Assembly: GCF_017357385.1 (NCBI RefSeq)
Contig: NZ_CP071637.1
Location: forward strand, 124,001-188,000
From: Rhizobium sp. NZLR1
Lineage (GTDB): Bacteria > Pseudomonadota > Alphaproteobacteria > Rhizobiales > Rhizobiaceae
Reading direction: 5' to 3'
Length of the DNA stretch: 64,000 nucleotides
A program made the position numbers and the translations under genes. The notes beneath the pieces were generated by a model. It saw nothing but the letters and a program-made list of their open reading frames with translations. It had not been told where the DNA came from and did no database searches. How positions within the stretch are numbered: position 1 is the first letter of the stretch; every line of letters starts with the position of its first letter. Of this stretch, positions 28,228 to 37,188 are shown in pieces.

Positions 28228-28241
28228 TGACTCTCGGGTCA
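28228..28241. promoter_or_regulatory. single copy of the TGACY-N4-RGTCA palindrome
   Basis: TGACTCTCGGGTCA, one mismatch from the perfect TGACC-N4-GGTCA palindrome at 58444. It lies 35 bp upstream of the binding protein start at 28276. Unlike the other promoters I see no partner half 21 bp away. Confidence 0.55.
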
Positions 28242-28275
28242 GTGGGGAGAATAGAGCAACAAGGACGCGTTGGAG

Positions 28276-29094
28276 ATGAAATCCCTCCTGACACTTATTT
28301 CCATTCTCGTTTTGGCCAACACGCCGGTCGCATTCAGTGCGGGGTGCAAGGGCGATGTCCAAACCGTGACCCAGGGCAAGCTGACGGTGGCCGCCTACGA
28401 CTATCCGCCGTTTTCGATCGCTTCCCCTGACGGCCAGATTTCAGGCATTGATGCCGCCGTCGTCAAACGGATGGCCGCGGACAATTGCCTTGAGGTAGTA
28501 ACTTTAGTGACTGATCCCGCGGCGACGGTACAAGCCGTTGTCGCCAACAAAGCCGATGTTGCCATCGGCAGTTGGAATCGAACCGAAAAGCGCACGAAAG
28601 TGCTCGGGCTTTCAGCACCCTTGTATCTTGACCACATGGGTATTTATTCGAAGGCTGGGTACGATAGCCTGGAAGCCACCATCGGCCATCAGGCCGGCAC
28701 CGTATCCGGCTTTTTCTGGGTTCCCGATCTGCAAAAGCTATTCGGCGCAAATCTGAAGCTTTATCCAACTCCGGTTGCGATGGGCCAGGATCTGGCGGCC
28801 GGGCGGATCGACGTCGGCTTCCTGGGCTACAATACCGGCATCTTCAACCAGAGAAACAACGGCGCCTACAAGGGCATCGAGATCAAGATGGCCACACCCG
28901 ACGAGCGGGTGAATGCGTCGGTCTTGCCGCCGCAAATCAGTATCCTCTATACCAAGGGCAATGAATCTCTTGGTCAGGCTCTCGACGCGAGTATCAAAAT
29001 TCAGCACGAAGACGGCTCTATGGCAAAGTCCATCAGCGATGCGGGATTCGACACTTCTATCCTTGATGTCGGAGAACCGCGCCTCGTCAAGTGA
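28276..29094 (+). CDS. orphan transporter substrate-binding protein (SBP_bac_3)
   Basis: About 272 aa from ATG 28276 (MKSLLTLISILVLANTPVAFS, signal peptide; mature from about AGCKGD). The in-frame TTG at 28270 is less likely. The SBP_bac_3 fold shows GKLTVAAYDYPPFSIASPDG, GIDAAVVKRMA, DPAATVQAVVANKADVAIGSWNRTEKR and GTVSGFFWVPDLQKLFG. No permease or ATPase gene adjoins it. It is a clear paralog of the protein at 46584 (the same segments recur). The two disulfide-positioned Cys residues (AGCKGD and DNCLEV) are kept in both. Confidence 0.88.
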   Translation: MKSLLTLISILVLANTPVAFSAGCKGDVQTVTQGKLTVAAYDYPPFSIASPDGQISGIDAAVVKRMAADNCLEVVTLVTDPAATVQAVVANKADVAIGSWNRTEKRTKVLGLSAPLYLDHMGIYSKAGYDSLEATIGHQAGTVSGFFWVPDLQKLFGANLKLYPTPVAMGQDLAAGRIDVGFLGYNTGIFNQRNNGAYKGIEIKMATPDERVNASVLPPQISILYTKGNESLGQALDASIKIQHEDGSMAKSISDAGFDTSILDVGEPRLVK

Positions 29095-29319
29095 GCCTGA
29101 AGATCCCGGTTCGCATCGTCGCTACAGGTTCGGATGCATCCATTCACCCGTGCCCCGCTCGGAGAGGCATGGATGACTTGGCTTGCTACTAAAACAGTAT
29201 TTGTCGTTGCGGCGCAGCAATATGGGTAGCCCTGCGCGGCGCTTTCCATGTCGAGGAATTGTCATCCGCATAAGGAGCGAGCAGCCCGTTAGCTCGCCCG
29301 CTCCTTCTGCATCGATAGT

Positions 29320-31629
29320 TCAAGCCTTGGCTATTCCATCTGGCAAGTCGAAGGCGGTTACAGGGGGCACTTCCCCCGCGAAACGCTCCACTTCTACCAA
29401 GCATGTTTGAGCAATGGTTGCTTGGCTTAGGCCCGACGCCGGCTTGTCAAGCGTTAGAACATTCGGATTTCCATGTTTCTCCAGCACATCTGCGCCTCCC
29501 CAATCGACAGGATCAAACCATGCTCCCGTCCGCAAGATGACTACTTTCTGCATGAGATCAGGAACAACCTGCAGAGCTGCGAGACAAGCACCACGTTCGT
29601 TGAAAACTCGAACAATGTCGCCGTCGTCAATCCCCCGGGCCTTGGCGTCGTTGGGGTTCATCAAAATCGGCTCTCTGTCCTTGATCTTTCCTGCGCGACT
29701 ATAGGCTGAATGGTCGAGCTGACTGTGCAGCCTTCGGCGCGGCTCTTGGCTCAGGAGATGGAGGGGGAACTGCTGAGCCATATCCGATCCAAGCCACTCA
29801 TGGGGCTCCAACCATGTTGCTTGGCCCGGACAATCATGCAGATCGAACCCGTGGACCTTGCTAGAGAACAGTTCGATCCTTCCGGAGGGGGTGGAAAGCT
29901 GGTTTCGTTCTGGGTCTTCCCTGAATTTCGCGAGCAGTGTCGCTGACTTTCTTTGACCGGACAACTCGACCCGCCCGATCCGCAGAAAGTCGTCATACTT
30001 AGGTAGGTCCACCTCCGAGGACAGCGTCCTTCTGAACTGCTCATACATATCCAGTAGCCAATCGTCCGCGCTCTTCCCAAGAGTGAACTCTTGTGCGAGC
30101 TGAAGTCTGTCGGCGATACCGGTGAAGATATCAAAATCACTCTTGGAGTCGGCGAGGGGTTCCCGGCACTTGCTGACGGCGACGAGATGACCCTCTCGCG
30201 AAGCATATCCAAGGTCGTTCCGTTCAAGATATGTGCTGGTGGGAAGAACAATATCCGCGGCCTTGGCGGTAGCCGTCCAGTACGGCTCATTGACTATGAT
30301 CGTCTCAGGATTTTGCCACGCTCGGCGCAGACGATTGAGGTCTTGATGGTGATGGAACGGATTGCCACCTGCCCAGTAGATGAGCTTGATGTCCGGATAG
30401 GTGTAGACTGAGCCGTCGTAGGTGAACTTACCTCCGGGGGTAAGCAGCATGTCGGCCACACGAGCAACTGGTATAAACTCTTTGATCGGATTGTTGCCTT
30501 GGGGAAATCTTGGTCCGGACAGTTTTGCTTCTGACGATCCAACGGAATTCAAAGTCCCGTATCCAAAACCGAAGCCTCCTCCCGGCAGGCCGATCTGGCC
30601 CAACATCGATGCTAAGGTGACGAGGGCCCAATAGCTTTGCTCGCCGTGGCTTTGACGCTGTAGTGACCAAGATGCGTTAACCATCGTGACCGACCCTGCC
30701 ATATCCCTGGCAAGGGCTACAACACGATCGGCCGGGATGCCCGTAATGGCCTCCGCCCAAGCCGGGGACTTTGGGCAGCCGTCCTTGTGACCCAGAAGAT
30801 AGCTCTTCACTTCCGTAGCGCCGACACAGTAGCGTTGAAGGAACTCCTCATCATGAAGGTTCTCTGAGAGAAGAACAAACGCTAGTGCAAGCATAAGTGC
30901 GACGTCAGTTCCTGGCCGGATGGGCACCCATTCAGCGGCACCGCTAATATCGTTCTTTAGCGGGCTGACATTGATGAATTTCTTACCCATCGCCCTCATT
31001 GAAGCGATGGCATCCTTCACTCGGTGTTGCGACGTCCCTCCGGGTGACATCTGCGTGTTCCGAAGGGGCAGACCGCCAAATGCGACGAAGAGCGTTGTGT
31101 GTCGGGCCAGCGTTTCCCAGTCGGTGTGCTGCTCCAGCAGACTTTCCATTGGGCCAACGATGTGCGGCATGATAACCGAGCCGCATCCATAACTATAAGA
31201 GTCGCGCGACTTCACGTAACCGCCAAGGACATTCAGAAAGCGGTGAATCTGACTTTGTGCGTGATGAAATCGCCCGGCACTGCCCCAGCCATACGAGCCA
31301 CCGTAAATGGCGGTATTGCCGTACAGTTGAACAACGCGGTTAAGTTCGTTTGCGACGATATCGAAGGCCTCGTCCCAAGGTAGCTCGACAAACCGATCTG
31401 ACCCTCGGTCGATACCGGAGTTTCCGGGTCCTCCAGTTAGCCAGCCTTTGCGAAACGCTGGCCTGAGAACTCGCAGTCGATCGACTTCCGCCGACAGCTG
31501 ATCGAGCCCTATTTCGCTTGGATCGGGGTCGGACCGCCATGGTCGCAGTGTTGCCAGCCCTTGAGGGCCCGACTGGACTTCATGCAATCCCCAATGCCCA
31601 AGCGTGAACGCGAGCCTTTGATCCTCCAT
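29320..31629 (-). CDS. molybdopterin-dependent oxidoreductase (BisC/TorZ/DMSO-reductase family)
   Basis: About 769 aa from ATG 31629 (MEDQRLAFTLGHWGLHEVQSG), which matches the start of biotin-sulfoxide reductase-type proteins. Family segments are RKGWLTGGPGNSG, PWDEAFDIVANEL, YGNTAIYGGSYGWGSAGRFHHAQSQIHRFLNVLGGY (molybdenum-ligand Ser region), NPFHHHQDLNRLR, NEPYWTATAKAADIVLPTSTYLERNDLGY and a C-terminal dinucleotide-binding part (RDG-like, LDKPASGLSQATIAQTCLVEVERF). There is no Tat signal and no N-terminal Fe-S Cys cluster, so it should be cytosolic and may reduce an S- or N-oxide. It closes the Liv ABC operon, suggesting that the imported compound is its substrate (inference). Confidence 0.88.
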   Translation of the reverse strand: MEDQRLAFTLGHWGLHEVQSGPQGLATLRPWRSDPDPSEIGLDQLSAEVDRLRVLRPAFRKGWLTGGPGNSGIDRGSDRFVELPWDEAFDIVANELNRVVQLYGNTAIYGGSYGWGSAGRFHHAQSQIHRFLNVLGGYVKSRDSYSYGCGSVIMPHIVGPMESLLEQHTDWETLARHTTLFVAFGGLPLRNTQMSPGGTSQHRVKDAIASMRAMGKKFINVSPLKNDISGAAEWVPIRPGTDVALMLALAFVLLSENLHDEEFLQRYCVGATEVKSYLLGHKDGCPKSPAWAEAITGIPADRVVALARDMAGSVTMVNASWSLQRQSHGEQSYWALVTLASMLGQIGLPGGGFGFGYGTLNSVGSSEAKLSGPRFPQGNNPIKEFIPVARVADMLLTPGGKFTYDGSVYTYPDIKLIYWAGGNPFHHHQDLNRLRRAWQNPETIIVNEPYWTATAKAADIVLPTSTYLERNDLGYASREGHLVAVSKCREPLADSKSDFDIFTGIADRLQLAQEFTLGKSADDWLLDMYEQFRRTLSSEVDLPKYDDFLRIGRVELSGQRKSATLLAKFREDPERNQLSTPSGRIELFSSKVHGFDLHDCPGQATWLEPHEWLGSDMAQQFPLHLLSQEPRRRLHSQLDHSAYSRAGKIKDREPILMNPNDAKARGIDDGDIVRVFNERGACLAALQVVPDLMQKVVILRTGAWFDPVDWGGADVLEKHGNPNVLTLDKPASGLSQATIAQTCLVEVERFAGEVPPVTAFDLPDGIAKA

Positions 31630-31654
31630 TTCAATCGGTCCTGTGATCTCGGTG

Positions 31655-32392
31655 TCAGCTGAGCAGCGTCTTCGGCGGCAAGATCGTCGCGGCGAAACCA
31701 AATCGCACGACTTGCTCCGTTGTGCGTGGTGCGCTCCAAACGGAAACATCATCCTCCGCATAAGGTGAAAGGCGGCCCGTTAGTTCGTCGGCGTTAGCTG
31801 CGAGCTTGTCAGCCAGCGGGCTGTTTCCTGCTCGAGCCGCCCAGGCGTGCCCGGCCTGCTCGATTTCCCGCAGTCCGGGCAGTCTGATTGGCAAACTCTC
31901 CCGCCATTGATGAGATAATCTTGCGACGGCCCCTGCGGCTCCTTCGAGATCGCCATGCCGATAGATGGCGACGGCGTCTGCAAACGCGCTTTTGAGGCGG
32001 CTTGCATTGACCCATTGCGTCAGGGATTTTTCCTCAAAGCCCCGATAGTATTCGGCATATTTGCTCGCCAAACGCATGTGAAACGCGTGTGCTTGGGGGG
32101 TTAGGGATGCGCGCATATGCTGGACCTCAGCCAGGACAACATCCCACCTGGAAAATGCCCCCGTCCGAGCCTCATCCTCAGACACACCATCCGTTAGTTT
32201 AGCTATTGCCCCCAGGTGCGACCTGACGGCAAGGCATACCTCGGTTTCGAGCTTGCTCAAACCATCAAGTCTGACGCGTCCGAGTGCGCTTCTGATGTCG
32301 ACCCCGGAGCGAGCACGATCACTCAATTTCCAGAGGAGACCAATAGTGTCTTCGTAGTCCGGATTAGACACCGATATATGCGACTCGGACAT
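31655..32392 (-). CDS. unrecognised helical protein between LivF and the molybdoenzyme
   Basis: A 245-aa protein of unknown family. It is mostly charged and helical, without a signal peptide, membrane segment or Cys pair. Residues of about 20-120 form a helix-rich region (LWKLSDRARSGVDIRSALGRVRLDGLSKLETEVCLAVRSHL), followed by a second helical block and a C-terminal part ending FGFAATILPPKTLLS. The ATG at 32392 has AAGGA 8 bp upstream and overlaps the LivF stop by 29 bp; the molybdoenzyme start lies 25 bp after its stop. Co-transcription with a molybdoenzyme suggests a dedicated maturation partner or accessory subunit, but TorD/DmsD signatures are not evident. Function unknown. Confidence 0.7.
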   Translation of the reverse strand: MSESHISVSNPDYEDTIGLLWKLSDRARSGVDIRSALGRVRLDGLSKLETEVCLAVRSHLGAIAKLTDGVSEDEARTGAFSRWDVVLAEVQHMRASLTPQAHAFHMRLASKYAEYYRGFEEKSLTQWVNASRLKSAFADAVAIYRHGDLEGAAGAVARLSHQWRESLPIRLPGLREIEQAGHAWAARAGNSPLADKLAANADELTGRLSPYAEDDVSVWSAPRTTEQVVRFGFAATILPPKTLLS

Positions 32393-33065
32393 GTTCGTTA
32401 TCCTTCATGTCGGTAGCCATGCCTTGAAGAGAAATTCGTCCCTGCTCCAGGACTGCGGCCTTTGCGCTCAGACCCAATGCCACATTGGCATTCTGCTCCA
32501 CGAGAAGAACCGACTTGCCCTCGGCGTTGATCGACCTGATCACCTCGGCCATCGCAGCGACCATCACTGGCGAAAGACCCATCGACGGTTCATCCATCAA
32601 AACGAGTTTTGGTGCAGCCATGATAGCCCGCCCGATCGCCAGCATCTGCTGCTCACCGCCGCTTAACGTGTTGGCGTATTGCTTGCGCCGTTCGGCAAGC
32701 CTTGGGAAGACGCTACAGATGTTGTCGTAGTCGCGCTTGACCGCGACCTGATCACGCCTGAGATAAGCGCCGATCTTGAGGTTTTCATCGACTGTGAGCT
32801 CTGGAAAGACGTGACGACCTTCCGGGACATGGGCGATACCGCGTTCGACGATCGCCTTTGGCGTAAGGCTCTCGATCGCCTCTCCCTCGAACAAAATACT
32901 CCCTGAACTTGGCCTGACGAGACCGGAGATCGAGCGCATGATCGTGCTCTTGCCGGCGCCATTGGAGCCGATGATACAATTGATGCCATGGTCAAAGGAC
33001 AGCGAAATATCGTGGACCGCAGCGACACGACCGTAGTGGACGACCAGGTTGCGAAGCTCTATCAT
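32364..33065 (-). CDS. branched-chain-type ABC transporter ATP-binding protein (LivF-like)
   Basis: A 233-aa ATPase with Walker A GSNGAGKSTIMRS, a Q-loop near DQVAVKRDYDNICSVFPRL, signature LSGGEQQM, Walker B LVLMDEPSMGLSP and LLVEQNANVAL in place of the H-loop. The last of these is the LivF form, and the lack of the LivG insert supports the assignment. It overlaps LivG by 4 bp and the downstream unknown gene by 29 bp. Confidence 0.92.
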   Translation of the reverse strand: MIELRNLVVHYGRVAAVHDISLSFDHGINCIIGSNGAGKSTIMRSISGLVRPSSGSILFEGEAIESLTPKAIVERGIAHVPEGRHVFPELTVDENLKIGAYLRRDQVAVKRDYDNICSVFPRLAERRKQYANTLSGGEQQMLAIGRAIMAAPKLVLMDEPSMGLSPVMVAAMAEVIRSINAEGKSVLLVEQNANVALGLSAKAAVLEQGRISLQGMATDMKDNEHVRVAYIGV

Positions 33066-33817
33066 GCGGTAGTTCCCAAATAGGCGGACATCACTTCAGG
33101 ATGGCGTCGAACATGTTCAGGCGTACCTTCCGTCAGCACACGACCGAAGTTTAAAACAGTGATGACGTCGCAAAGGCGCATGACTGTGCGCATATCGTGC
33201 TCCACCAGTACTACCGTCGTGCCGCTCTTGCGGATTTCCCGAAGCATTTCGACCAGGCGGTCCTTTTCGCTGGCTGTCATGCCAGTAAACGGTTCGTCCA
33301 GCAGAAGAACACGCGGCCTGGCGGCAAGCGCGATCGCAATGCCAAGAACCCGCTGTTGGCCGTGAGACAGATCGCGTGCTGCACTGTGTTTCAGGTCCGT
33401 CAGGCGTGAGAAAACAAGGAGCCTCTCGACTTCGTCGCGCCTTGATTTTGCATAGGCATTGCTCTCCACAATCCAATCGACCCAGGAGCTCGATGCCTTT
33501 GCCAAGAGGCCGTTGCCAATATTCTGCTCCACCGTCTGTTCGGGAAAAAGCACTGTCCCTTGGAAGGTGCGCACCAGTCCGTTGCGTGCGCGAAGACTGG
33601 TCGATAGCGACGTGACGTCCTTGCCATCCAATTCGACACGGCCGGCGGTCGGACGATAAAAGCCCGTAATGAGGCTAAATAGGGTGGTCTTACCCGCACC
33701 GTTCGGCCCGATCAGCCCGTGAATGCTTTCACGCTCGACACTGAACGTCACGTCGTTGACAGCCGTAAGCCCGCCGAACTTTTTAGTGACTCCATGTAAC
33801 GATAGGATTGTCATCAC
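33062..33817 (-). CDS. branched-chain-type ABC transporter ATP-binding protein (LivG-like)
   Basis: A 251-aa ATPase with Walker A GPNGAGKTTLFSLITGFYRP, the long LivG insert (LRARNGLVRTFQGTVLFPEQTVEQNI), signature DLSHGQQRVLGIAIAL (LSHGQQ variant), Walker B VLLLDEPFTGMT and H-loop VEHDMRTVM. An ATG at 33814 is an alternative start. It overlaps LivM and LivF by 4 bp each. Confidence 0.92.
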   Translation of the reverse strand: MMTILSLHGVTKKFGGLTAVNDVTFSVERESIHGLIGPNGAGKTTLFSLITGFYRPTAGRVELDGKDVTSLSTSLRARNGLVRTFQGTVLFPEQTVEQNIGNGLLAKASSSWVDWIVESNAYAKSRRDEVERLLVFSRLTDLKHSAARDLSHGQQRVLGIAIALAARPRVLLLDEPFTGMTASEKDRLVEMLREIRKSGTTVVLVEHDMRTVMRLCDVITVLNFGRVLTEGTPEHVRRHPEVMSAYLGTTA

Positions 33818-34815
33818 GCATCTCCTTTCGAAGGCGCTGCAATACCACTTGTAGTGCCGGGCGTTTGCTTGGCTACCGGAACTGCGGCAAAGCCGATCAG
33901 CCGTTCCAATCCTTGCGGCCAGAAGAGCATGACCAAGATGAGTATGACGCCGTAAACGCCAGGCCGCAATTCGTCGGCAAAACGCAAGGACTCGTCAAAT
34001 CCCATCAACAAGATGCCTCCCAGGATCACACCATAGAAGGAGCGTGTCCCGCCAACGATTGCCCAGATCATCAGATAAAGTGCGAAGTTGAGGTTGAAGC
34101 GGTTGGGCGTAACGGTTCCGAAGGCATAGGCAAGCAGGACGCCAGCAACGCCTGCAAATACGGCTGATATGACGAAGGCAACGCGGCGATATCTCCTGGT
34201 GTCGATCCCAACGGCCTGAGCAAGCACATCTTGCTGCTCAATCGTCCGCCAGATCTGCCCCAAACGCGACTGTTCGATGCTCCAGATGATGAGCAGACAG
34301 ACAACGCAAACCGTCAGCGCAAGATAGAAGAACGCTGCGGGGTGCCCAAAGTCGATGGCGAAATTGCCGATACGCAGAAAGGGCGGGGAGATGCCCGAAA
34401 AGCCTCGCGTGCCGCCGAAATAGTTAAATTTGCGCCAGAGCAGGCGAACGGCTTCCGCAGCGCCGAACGTGCCCATCAGGAAGTAGAAGCCGCGCATCTT
34501 CAGGAGAGGAAAGCTGAGGATTGCCGCAACCGAGCCTGCCACTAGAGCACCGGCAAGAAGCGACACCATGAAGGGTGCTCCCCAGTCCTTGACGAGGATC
34601 GCGGCTGTATAGGCGCCCACGCCCTGAAGGACGACGTGGGCGAAGGACCATTCGCCCGTGAGCACAACAATGCGATAGCTCGACAACATGAGCACCATGA
34701 TCACGATTTCGGTGGAGAAGGAGACGTAGTAGTCTCCCGTCACCGCAGGGATCATGGCAGCCGCAGCAAGCGCTAGAACCGCGGCACTGAGACCGATTTT
34801 TTTCCGAGCGTCCAT
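33814..34815 (-). CDS. branched-chain-type ABC transporter permease (LivM-like)
   Basis: A 333-aa membrane protein with about ten hydrophobic segments and the LivM hallmark GAAEAVRLLWRKFNYFGGTRGFSGI and IWAIVGGTRSFYGVILGGILLMGF loops. Its C-terminus (PVAKQTPGTTSGIAAPSKGDA) extends past the last helix. LivH lies 3 bp upstream. It is part of the five-gene importer set. Confidence 0.92.
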   Translation of the reverse strand: MDARKKIGLSAAVLALAAAAMIPAVTGDYYVSFSTEIVIMVLMLSSYRIVVLTGEWSFAHVVLQGVGAYTAAILVKDWGAPFMVSLLAGALVAGSVAAILSFPLLKMRGFYFLMGTFGAAEAVRLLWRKFNYFGGTRGFSGISPPFLRIGNFAIDFGHPAAFFYLALTVCVVCLLIIWSIEQSRLGQIWRTIEQQDVLAQAVGIDTRRYRRVAFVISAVFAGVAGVLLAYAFGTVTPNRFNLNFALYLMIWAIVGGTRSFYGVILGGILLMGFDESLRFADELRPGVYGVILILVMLFWPQGLERLIGFAAVPVAKQTPGTTSGIAAPSKGDA

Positions 34816-34818
34816 GAG

Positions 34819-35685
34819 TTAAACTTTCTGCGCCTTACCCATCAGTCCGCTTGGCATGACGATGAGCACGACGAGCATCAGGCACAGGCCCGCAATGCTG
34901 GCGATGGTGCTGTCAAAGTACGCTGAGACGAAGGTGAAGAACGTTGAGTAGATGATTGCAGCCAGGATCGCACCCTCCATGGAGCCGATCCCGCCAAGAA
35001 TGATCACAATGAAGGCGGTGATGATGATGGGCTGACCCATGTAGGGGCTGACCCGAACGATCGGAGCCATCAATCCACCGGCAACACCGGCAAGCGCTGC
35101 ACTGAGCGCCATCGCCATCAGCGAAATAGTGCCGATCGAAATCCCCTGCAGGCAGGCGGCGTCACGGTCCTGCGCAACGGCGCGAAGCGCCCAGCCGAAC
35201 CGGGTCGTCCGCAACAAAATTGTCAGACCGCCAAGCAGAACGATCGCGGCCGCGATCACGAACAGGCGGTGAAGTGGCATATTGGCGCCGGCAATTTTTA
35301 CGACGCCCGTAAACGGGCTATCGACCAGGTAATTCGCGTTCACGCCAAAGAGCCAGGCGGCTGCCGTCTGCAACACCAGCAAAACGCCGATGGTCACAAT
35401 CAGTGGCCCCAGGGGGTTTCCCTTAAGCCGTCGAAAGAGGAAGAACTCCATGAACGCGCCAATGGCGGCGGTGATCACAATGGCGGCGACGAGACCCACC
35501 GCGTAACCGGCTCCAAGGTGGGTGCCGAAGTACCAAGTGGCGTAAGCGCCGACCATATAAAGTTCGCCATGGGCGAAGTTTTCGATGCGCATTACGCCGA
35601 AAATCAGAGCAAGACCGACCACAACGAGCGCGGAAGCCGCGCTCGCCATAGCGGAATTGAGAAGAGTCTCAATCAAGAACTGCAT
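34819..35685 (-). CDS. branched-chain-type ABC transporter permease (LivH-like)
   Basis: A 288-aa membrane protein with SAMASAASALVVVGLALIFGVMRIENFAHGELYMVGAYATWYF at the N-terminus, FFLFRRLKGNPLGPLIVTIGVLLVLQ and the C-terminal GQPIIITAFIVIILGGIGSMEGAILAAIIYS. These are standard LivH features, including the cytoplasmic loop that contacts the ATPases. About 22 bp separate it from the binding-protein stop upstream. Confidence 0.92.
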   Translation of the reverse strand: MQFLIETLLNSAMASAASALVVVGLALIFGVMRIENFAHGELYMVGAYATWYFGTHLGAGYAVGLVAAIVITAAIGAFMEFFLFRRLKGNPLGPLIVTIGVLLVLQTAAAWLFGVNANYLVDSPFTGVVKIAGANMPLHRLFVIAAAIVLLGGLTILLRTTRFGWALRAVAQDRDAACLQGISIGTISLMAMALSAALAGVAGGLMAPIVRVSPYMGQPIIITAFIVIILGGIGSMEGAILAAIIYSTFFTFVSAYFDSTIASIAGLCLMLVVLIVMPSGLMGKAQKV

Positions 35686-35707
35686 GTCAATCCACCGCCA
35701 GTCCGTC

Positions 35708-36982
35708 TTATCGCTTCTGATCGGGCATCAGTTGCTCTTCGCGCCAGCGCTTCAGGAAAACGTCCTTGTGCGCATCGTACCATGCAACCTGGTCGCCGAC
35801 GTCGACGATATTGACCTTGCCATCCTTGACGGCGACGACCGGCCAGTTTCCGACCAGTGCGCTGTCGGCTCCAAAAAGTTCCTTGCCCCACCACCGCGCC
35901 TTGCCAAAGATATGCTGCGGCGGGTTGGCCTTCATGCTGGCAAGAACCTCGTCGGCATCGAAGGAACCAGCACCCTCAACACCCTGCTTCCACACCTGAA
36001 GCGCTGCAGGGAATTCCCACGACGTGTTGTTCCATTCTTTCGGGTAGGCCTTGATGAAATCCTGGTAAAATCCGGCGGGGTCGTCGAAGCCGCTTGCCGT
36101 TTTTGCGATCGAGGGATCGTCGAAGCGCGGGAAGAATGCGATCGATCCCTCCATGAACTCCTTGCTGGTGCGCGCGACCATGTCGGGCAAAAGCTCGAAA
36201 CCTGCATGCAGGATCTTGCCTTTGAAGCCCTGCGTGAACAGTTGCTCAACGAGAAGAAGCGCGACAGAGGGGTAGGTGGTATCGATGCAGGCCACATCTG
36301 GCTTGGCCGAAAGCATGGCACTCACGACAGGCGCAAAGTCCGTCGTGGAATTGTCGAAATATTGATCGGCGACGATCTGAAAATCGTGGGCGTCAAAGCC
36401 GGCGCGCCATGCGGCAAGCGAGGAGCGTCCCGTGACGTCATCCTGCGCGCAAAGCGCAACCGTCTTGGCTGCAGGTTCTGTCGTGCGCAGATATTGGACG
36501 CCAAGACCAAAATAAAACGGATGAATTTCAACCGGTGCAATCAGATACTTTGCGCCGGCGTTGAGGTCCGACACGTAGAGCGTCGACGTCAGCATCTTGT
36601 TGCGGTTCGAAAAATCTTGAAGGGCCGACCAGTCGTCGCCGCCGATGACCATGGTGAATTTCACATCCTGATCCACGAAGGCGCGTGCACCTTGCAGGGT
36701 CTTCTCGGCAATGTAGGCTCCATCGAAGGAGACGACCTCGACGCTGTATTTTTCACCTTTCACGGTCAAGCCACCGGCCTTGTTGAGACGATTGGCCCAG
36801 ATTTCCGCGCCATTCTTGGCCGGCAGGCCCCAGAGGGACAGGTCACCGGTCTCGGGAACCAGCGCGCCGACTTTGACGGTCTTGTCTGCAGCGCGCAAAA
36901 TTGATGGCATTGCCAGCAGTGTAGTACCAGCCGCAGCCGAAATCAGGGCCTGGCGACGGGTTAAAGAAAGGGACTTGCTCAA
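35708..36982 (-). CDS. ABC transporter substrate-binding protein, branched-chain amino acid type (LivK-like)
   Basis: A 424-aa periplasmic binding protein starting at TTG 36982 after a GAGGAGA site. The N-terminus SLSLTRRQALISAAAGTTLLAMPSILRAAD looks like a Tat-type or twin-Arg-containing signal peptide. The type I fold shows VGALVPETGDLSLWGLPAKNGAEIWANRLNKAGG, TMVIGGDD, ALCAQDDVTGRSSLAAWRAGF and AGFELLPDMVA. Similar proteins bind amino acids, urea, amides or aromatic compounds, so the ligand is open. It is the first gene of an operon running SBP, LivH, LivM, LivG, LivF, unknown, molybdoenzyme. Confidence 0.9.
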   Translation of the reverse strand: MSKSLSLTRRQALISAAAGTTLLAMPSILRAADKTVKVGALVPETGDLSLWGLPAKNGAEIWANRLNKAGGLTVKGEKYSVEVVSFDGAYIAEKTLQGARAFVDQDVKFTMVIGGDDWSALQDFSNRNKMLTSTLYVSDLNAGAKYLIAPVEIHPFYFGLGVQYLRTTEPAAKTVALCAQDDVTGRSSLAAWRAGFDAHDFQIVADQYFDNSTTDFAPVVSAMLSAKPDVACIDTTYPSVALLLVEQLFTQGFKGKILHAGFELLPDMVARTSKEFMEGSIAFFPRFDDPSIAKTASGFDDPAGFYQDFIKAYPKEWNNTSWEFPAALQVWKQGVEGAGSFDADEVLASMKANPPQHIFGKARWWGKELFGADSALVGNWPVVAVKDGKVNIVDVGDQVAWYDAHKDVFLKRWREEQLMPDQKR

Positions 36983-37017
36983 GACGTGCTCTCCTCTGAA
37001 TTGATTTTCAATCTTAT

Positions 37018-37052
37018 TGACCAGCTGTACTGTTAATTTGACTGGTGCGTCA
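37018..37052. promoter_or_regulatory. bipartite 21-bp-spaced operator, element A
   Basis: Two 14-bp palindromic units begin at 37018 (TGACCAGCTGTACT) and 37039 (TGACTGGTGCGTCA), linked by the AT-rich GTTAATT. The element lies between the Liv operon (start 36982) and the divergent GMC gene (start 37189), so it could serve both. Confidence 0.65.
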
Positions 37053-37188
37053 GATTATGAACTAATCAGTCGAATTCGCAAGTGGATTCGTAACGCAAAA
37101 GTACACGCCCCTTTGAGGCGGAATGGCGCAGTTCGCACGGGCCGCGGCCGGCATGACGATCGCGGTGAGGTCAGGGAGAGATGGAAGG

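Larger units (their letters stand above)
27544..28275. other. gap with pseudogene and promoter of the 28-kb binding protein
   Basis: Going rightwards, the first 80 bp hold, on the minus strand, a 29-codon open stretch ending RLLKLQGRIDEA and a TGA 20 bp before the start at 27543. It could be the 3' remnant of a lost upstream gene of that operon. A decayed GFA-family gene follows at about 27775-28035 and a palindromic operator at 28228. Confidence 0.5.

Noticed and set aside
30983..31186. Other short frames antisense to the molybdoenzyme
   Set aside because: They lie inside a gene with continuous family homology and have no ribosome-binding sites.
35585..36904. Long open frame antisense to the Liv binding protein
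   Set aside because: The sense gene has signal peptide and fold motifs; the antisense frame is rich in Arg and His without recognisable domains.
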